Origin: Lepidurus packardi | Taxonomy: Eukaryota > Arthropoda > Branchiopoda > Notostraca > Triopsidae | Length of the DNA stretch: 64,000 nt | Reading direction: 5' to 3' | Assembly: GCA_023053545.1 (NCBI GenBank) | Contig: JAKZAN010000007.1 | Coordinates: 7,688,001-7,752,000, forward strand | Shown: positions 59,110 through 64,000 of the stretch, one piece after another | Position numbering within the stretch: position 1 is the first letter of the stretch | Layout of the letters: each line of letters starts with the position of its first letter | The notes under the pieces: generated by a model | What the model was told of the DNA's origin: nothing | The model's input: the letters and a program-made list of their open reading frames with translations, nothing else | The model's database searches: none | Made by a program: the position numbers and the translations under genes

Positions 59110-61805
59110 TCAAGCTGGCAAGTCAGAATCACTTGTAATCTGCGTATTTTTCATTCGAATGGATGTATCAGCTGCAACTGATTGCAAACTCGATTCTCGG
59201 ATATTTGTCTGAGCCGTTGGCTCACTTGTTGTGCAGGATACCTTTTTCGTCAGCCTGGGACTCTGCAGTCCATTTTCCTTGGCCCTTGTGTCACAGTGAC
59301 TCAAAGTGGAGCGACAGCACACTACATATTTCGCAATTGTTGCACACCAATTCTTTTGAAGCGAAAGGCAGCGGCGGTGTAGCAAACGTAACACTTTACG
59401 TTTGCACACGAATATAACGAAGATAAGCACAGCTTGCAGAATGTTCAGAATGTCGGTAGCCATCCAATAATAGCTTTTACCGCCGACTGCCCAAGACACT
59501 ACTTCCATAATCCAAGTAACACCCATCAAAACCGATATGCTTAGCACCACACGCAACCTAAAGGAATCCCATAGACATCTCTAAGTTTGATAGAATTTCT
59601 CTCCAAAATAACGGAATATGTTCTCAGGTGTGAGAGAATACCTTTGTCTAGCTCTGTTACTTCTTATTGCTGCATGAGAAATGCTGTCGGGAATATAGAA
59701 GGTCAAAGCGGTCCGTACGAAAAACAACAAGTTAGCGATCAGAATTACTGCGACTGGTCCATAAAAGTAGTAAAGTTTTTCCATTTGGCCCGTGTTACCT
59801 AAAGAAAAGGATAATAAAGACTAGAAACAAAATATAATAAGATATGGACTTAAAGGAAAGCCGTCCAATACTTGGAAACCAACATCTTTCGTCTCCGAAA
59901 CTTGGCGTGATAACCCAGTCTGGAAGGTCGTCCTTAACGGAATCAAGGATTTGCCCAGTGACTACAATGATAAGTGGCGCACCCCAAGCGAAAACAGAAT
60001 ATTTGACGAACTGCGGCATGTGACATTCTTGCCCAGGTCGTCTAATACGCATTCCACTAAAACAGAAGTAGTGACTCTCAATTAGGTTCCAGGAAAAGTT
60101 ACTCTAGATACTTTAAGCATGTTCTTTTAAATATTGTGTTTTATTGACTCACGTGAAAGTCCACAGTATATCGAAACTCATAGTCCCCATCCACGTAAAG
60201 GCCGAGAGGAAAAAGAAATGGATAACCACAGCTACAGAATAGTACTTATTTCATTATCCTGACTCTTGAATAGTCGTTTAACTAGACTGGACTACGAAAG
60301 TCAACTTACCAACAACAACGCAGTGACGGACTGGGTTTTCGAACTGTACTATTCCCAAGCACAAATACGATATGAAGAGACAGAAAACGTAGCACATGAC
60401 GGTCATGCCATGCAGATTTTGCAGCTCGGTTAGAATTGCGTAGACGACAAACGTGGCGAATAGAAATATCGATGAGGAAAGGAAGAAATACGAATAGATC
60501 TTGACTGCTAGTGTGAAGTCGGCACCATCATCGTTCGGCGAGCAAACGATAGCGTTTAACTGTAATTGGACAAAACAACGACAAAAAATGTGAACTAGAT
60601 ACAATGTTTCGGTATCACTTCTCAAAGAGTATACTGCTTACTTGTAAGGGAACAGAAATATCTCCGAAGTAGGCTACACAATAATCCTTAATTGCATCTT
60701 TCTTTTTCATATGGGAGTGGCGGTATAATTCTCCTTGTAGGGTTAAAAATATATTTTTCTTGTTTCTGCGAGAATATAGGGGTTGATATCCTCGATTTCC
60801 GCAAAGAGGCTTGCCGAACAAATAGTGTGTCTCGATTAGGCTGTTATTGGGGATTACGTTATCATTGCCGTCTTTAAATTCCAGTTGCAGTGGAGAGGAC
60901 TCTGGGATACTGCAAACTTCAGACGACAGGTTCATAGCTAGCCCTTCGCGACAGCATCTGCGGACGCAGGTTTTGTTCTGACAAGGGTCTTCATAGCATA
61001 CCATCACCATCGTTTGACTAACGTTTGCCAGAAAAGCCTCGTTTACACAAAACTTGTTCGGCGGGTACAGGGTATTGTATTGTTCTACGTACAAGGTACC
61101 ATTGCCATAGAGAAGAATTCGGCTGTCAATGGCAGTAATATCTTGGCTGGAATGTAACTTCTTTTTCTCATCGACAGTACAGTTGACGTGTCCGTAGTTA
61201 ACGTCCCAATCTGTATCGAAAACCTGAAGTATCTTGCGATTACCATCAACCACTCCTGGTGGCCACAACTTACTGATGAGTGCTGGTTCGCATCCGCGTT
61301 TGTCCGTGTAAATCTCACCAGGCTGACAACAGTGTTTAATATGGATCTTAGGGTTCGAAGAGTGTGATTGGGTCCAGTTAGGCTCTAAACAAGCCATCAC
61401 TATTAGTTTATGGAACGTATCGATTCGATCCACGCAGAATTGATCAAATGAAAGACGTGTACCATTCATCAACATTATTCCATCAGTCACTTCAACATAA
61501 TCTTGGAGAGAATCCCGGGGATTCAGAAATTGCATGGAAGTGCTTTCAGAGCAAGAGTTTGCTGTGATCACAGAATAATTTTCTCCAACTGCCGACCAAC
61601 TTATAAGTTTCTTCATTTTTGGGGAATACGTTTTTTTACGTCGTCCTATGGGTTCACAGGCGTGTTTTTGAACGTTCCATACTTCTTTCCATGAACAACA
61701 TTTTCGGATTTCAAGCTTATCACCGTACTCTGGGTTTGAGCAAACTAATCCAAATTGCCACGTACATGTTGCCAATGACACTAACAGTATCCATTCATTG
61801 GCCAT
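59110..61805 (-). CDS. Methuselah-like class B GPCR
   Basis: Seven-helix receptor of the secretin-like Methuselah family; ligands in other arthropods include small peptides. Exons in coding order: 61805-60642, 60559-60310, 60231-60153, 60056-59872, 59798-59642, 59557-59110; 760 residues. A signal peptide (MANEWILLVSLATCTWQFGL) is followed by a Cys-rich ectodomain to residue ~388. This shows three similar modules, each opening with a CC-x(n)-C pattern (CC at 36, 159 and 284) and ending in a GT/GELY...FCV or YCV strand. TM helices follow: TM1 SYFFLSSSIFLFATFVVYAI, a GMTVMCYVFCLFISY helix, HFFFLSAFTWMGTMSFDILW, FAWGAPLIIVVTGQIL, FYGPVAVILIANLLFF and VVLSISVLMGVTWIMEV, which is the Methuselah TM6 hallmark. 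The cytosolic tail is ~100 residues. A second in-frame ATG 15 bases upstream (61820) is less suited to a signal peptide. Confidence 0.9.
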
Positions 61806-62880
61806 GTGAACGATGTACAAAGATTCTAAAAATCTGAATAAAAGGACATAACTTTTTTAAATTATTACGTGTAGAACGTAAAGATCAAGTGTTTACGCAA
61901 AGAAATGGCAACAAACTCACCACTGGATCAAAAGCAACCCAAGTCTTTCTGCCAATACAAGTCTAAGACACAAATGACATCCAGTGACAATGGTGTATAG
62001 TTAAGCGTGTGTCACGCCTGAGGTTTCAACTTTTAAAGTGCATTCACTGCTGATTCTTGATTCCCTATGCGTTTGGAATAAGAACCGTATCCAACCGCAA
62101 TCATGATAACAGCTGCACCAGGAAAGTATTGGAAAGCTGTGGGTTTATTCGCCAGAATAAGATCCCCGTCTATTTCATTGCAGTAAAGATATAAACAATA
62201 AAAATGTTTGCTATAAGAAATCACAATAATAAGAAAATACATCTAAAATATTAAACAGATCGAATACGCTTTCTTTTTCGGGAAATGCGTGTTTCATTGC
62301 TGTGGGCTTTTTCGGGGATGGGTGCCATTTGGTTACTAAATGCAAACCATTGAGACTCTAGCGTTTTCCTTAATGTGGGCATTGTATCAAACGAATCAAA
62401 GTAGAAACACTTGTAGTCAGTTAACTAGCTGTGTTAGGAGGTAAATCCGCTTAGTCGAAGCTGCATTTTGTACCGCCACATAAGGACGATTCACTTCTTT
62501 TTATACCCAAACCCAACAAGAAAAAACCAGCAACACGGTCAACAAAGGTACAAAGAAACTATGAGGTCATGGCAAAACATAAGATTGTAACAGTCATTAG
62601 CATGTGCAACAGTGCAGCTAGCTTTGCGATAGGGGCTGACTCGTGGTTGTGACAATTGGATTTCAAGGAACCCTGAGGTCGTGCGACATGTAATATTTGC
62701 TCAGCCAGTGGCACACACACCAAAACAATTACTCGTTAAATGATAAACTTGATTTTAAGAATTATGAAAATATAAACACAGCAAGACCAGTACTGTTGGT
62801 AATTCCCCCGGACGATTTGGCAAATAAAAGAGTCAAGTAGAGAAATTCGAGATTCCATACCAGTAAACAAACTTCGTTAC
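61806..62880. other. Spacer between the two Methuselah-like genes
   Basis: No coding region recognised. It contains the promoter of the first Methuselah-like gene (just above 61805) and the 3' end of the second (below 62881). I saw no leftover receptor exons between them. Confidence 0.55.
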
Positions 62881-63726
62881 TTAAGCTTGAGAAGATGATT
62901 GACTGGATTCTCTGACATGAGTCTGAACTGTTGTCGCACTCGCGCTGATTTGGCGTCTGCTTGAAATGGATCCGACGTTGGTGCTTGTATCTCTAGGGGC
63001 GTACTTGTCGCAGCTATAGCATGCCATACATTCTGGAGCAACGGAACGCCATGCGTTTAGAAGAGGAAGGCAGCGACGATATAGTAAGCGCACCACTCTC
63101 TTTTTGCAAACGAAGATAACAAAGATCAGCACAGCCTGCAAGACATTCAAGATGTCGGTAGGCATCCAGTAATAGTTTTCGCCGCCAACTGCCCACGATA
63201 TTACTTCCAAAACCCAGGTGACGCCCATCAAAACCGACACACTTAGTACCACACGAAACCTAATAGATATAAAATGTTCCAATTATTCTGGTCATCATTC
63301 TTGGAAGTCTTTTCTATCGGGATGTCACGTACCTTTGCTTTGCTCTACTGTTTCTGGTAGCCATGTTAGAATCTTCGTTAGCGTAGTATAAGTGAATCGC
63401 TGTTGATATGAAGAAGATCAAATTGCAGAATAATATTACTGCAATTGGCCCGTAGAAGTAGGCCAGAATCGCCCATTCCCCTTCTGTTTCTACAAATAAA
63501 TATCGATTATAATCTATGCATTTGATGCTCAAGCTAATCCATACCAGCAAACCAACATTTTTCCCTACCAAACTCGGGGGTGATAACCCAATCTGGAGGA
63601 TCCTTAATGTGATCAAGTATCTGTCCGATGGCTACAATGATAAATGGCACACCCCATGCAAAGACCGAATATATGATAAACCGTCGCATGTGACGTTCTT
63701 GCCCAGCTCGGCGAATTCGCATCCCA
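62881..63726 (-). CDS. Second Methuselah-like GPCR, C-terminal part only
   Basis: Tandem paralogue of the gene at 59110-61805. Exons in coding order: 63726-63545, 63489-63333, 63259-62881, in phase, with the same three boundaries and phases as in the neighbour. It encodes GMRIRRAGQERHMRRFIIYS, FAWGVPFIIVAIGQILDHIK, DWVITPEFGREKCWF, FYGPIAVILFCNLIFFISTA, RVVLSVSVLMGVTWVLEVIS and YYWMPTDILNVLQAVLIFVI, then a ~95-residue Ser/Thr-rich tail. The helix preceding GMRIRR, encoded in the first gene by a 79-bp exon, is not recognisable in the 274 bp before the window end. The rest of the gene therefore lies beyond 64000 or the exon has diverged. Transmembrane parts are closely alike; the tails differ. 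Confidence 0.88.
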
Positions 63727-64000
63727 CTGCAAAGTGCAATGTTAAATATACATTCATTTACGCTGACAGGAGTAAATTTAGGACTACAAATTACGAGATA
63801 CCTAAGCAACTTGATCCATACTAAAAAGAGCCAAGCTACAGACAACCAAGGCTTCACCTCCACCGTGTCAGTTACGTTAGAGGGAGTTGCTGAAAGATAA
63901 CGGCGTCAGCACTCACCCCGTTTGCTTTGCATTTGGGTTTGGAGTCGTGGGGGCGTCAGTAGTTTCAGTTGAAGAAGAGACTGAAACGATCTCTTTAAGA
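63727..64000 (-). other. Intron/upstream part of the second Methuselah-like gene
   Basis: On the minus strand the last ~90 bp read as an open Ser/Thr-rich stretch (SSSTETTDAPTTPNPNAK) before a GTGAGT. Around 63797-63860 a short hydrophobic frame (WLSVAWLFLVWIKLL) is bounded by possible splice sites. Neither can be joined to the receptor with confidence, because the apparent intron between them would be only 27 bp. Confidence 0.35.

Overview
The window reads as nuclear DNA of an arthropod, most likely a small-genome crustacean such as a branchiopod (Daphnia-like). The grounds are: Methuselah-type receptors, a PDGF/VEGF-related (PVF) growth factor, very short introns (mostly 45-90 bp) with GT-AG ends, AT-rich spacers and a degenerate TTAGG-type telomere-like tract. 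The species itself is inference. All coding regions are split genes. Exon limits below come from reading splice sites by hand and requiring the reading frame to stay in phase across every junction. I found no tRNA, rRNA, CRISPR array, operon or viral element.

Layout. 1-11.8 kb: 3' part of TMTC1, an ER O-mannosyltransferase with TPR repeats (+), with unusually long introns. 11.8-13.8 kb: spacer with a DNA-transposon remnant and a TTAGG-like tract. 13.8-14.4 kb: mitochondrial single-strand DNA-binding protein (+), tail to tail with an organic anion transporter of the SLCO/OATP family (-, 14.6-17.2 kb). 18.9-27.3 kb: liprin-beta (-), a presynaptic/cell-cortex scaffold carrying a very large proline/serine-rich insert. 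28.6-34.7 kb: Fe65/APBB (-), a WW-PTB-PTB adaptor whose WW domain has lost its second tryptophan. 34.7-43.1 kb: 8.4 kb with no gene I can recognise.

43.1-58.2 kb is dense: CCDC59/TAP26 (+), catalase (+), the bridge-like lipid transfer protein BLTP3 (UHRF1BP1-type, -), proteasome subunit alpha-1 (-), PVF (+) and mitochondrial isobutyryl-CoA dehydrogenase ACAD8 (+). 59.1-64 kb holds two tandem Methuselah-like class B GPCR genes (-). The second is cut by the window end.

These genes do not form one pathway. They are mostly single-copy housekeeping, mitochondrial or signalling genes. The observations most worth following are the ~660-residue insert in liprin-beta, the altered WW domain of Fe65, the triplicated Cys-rich module in the Methuselah-like ectodomain, the shortened TPR array of TMTC1, a tiny SLCO intron flanked by direct repeats, a 32-bp perfect palindrome downstream of ACAD8, and the 8.4-kb gene-free block upstream of Fe65. 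I did not find a clearly new biological system.
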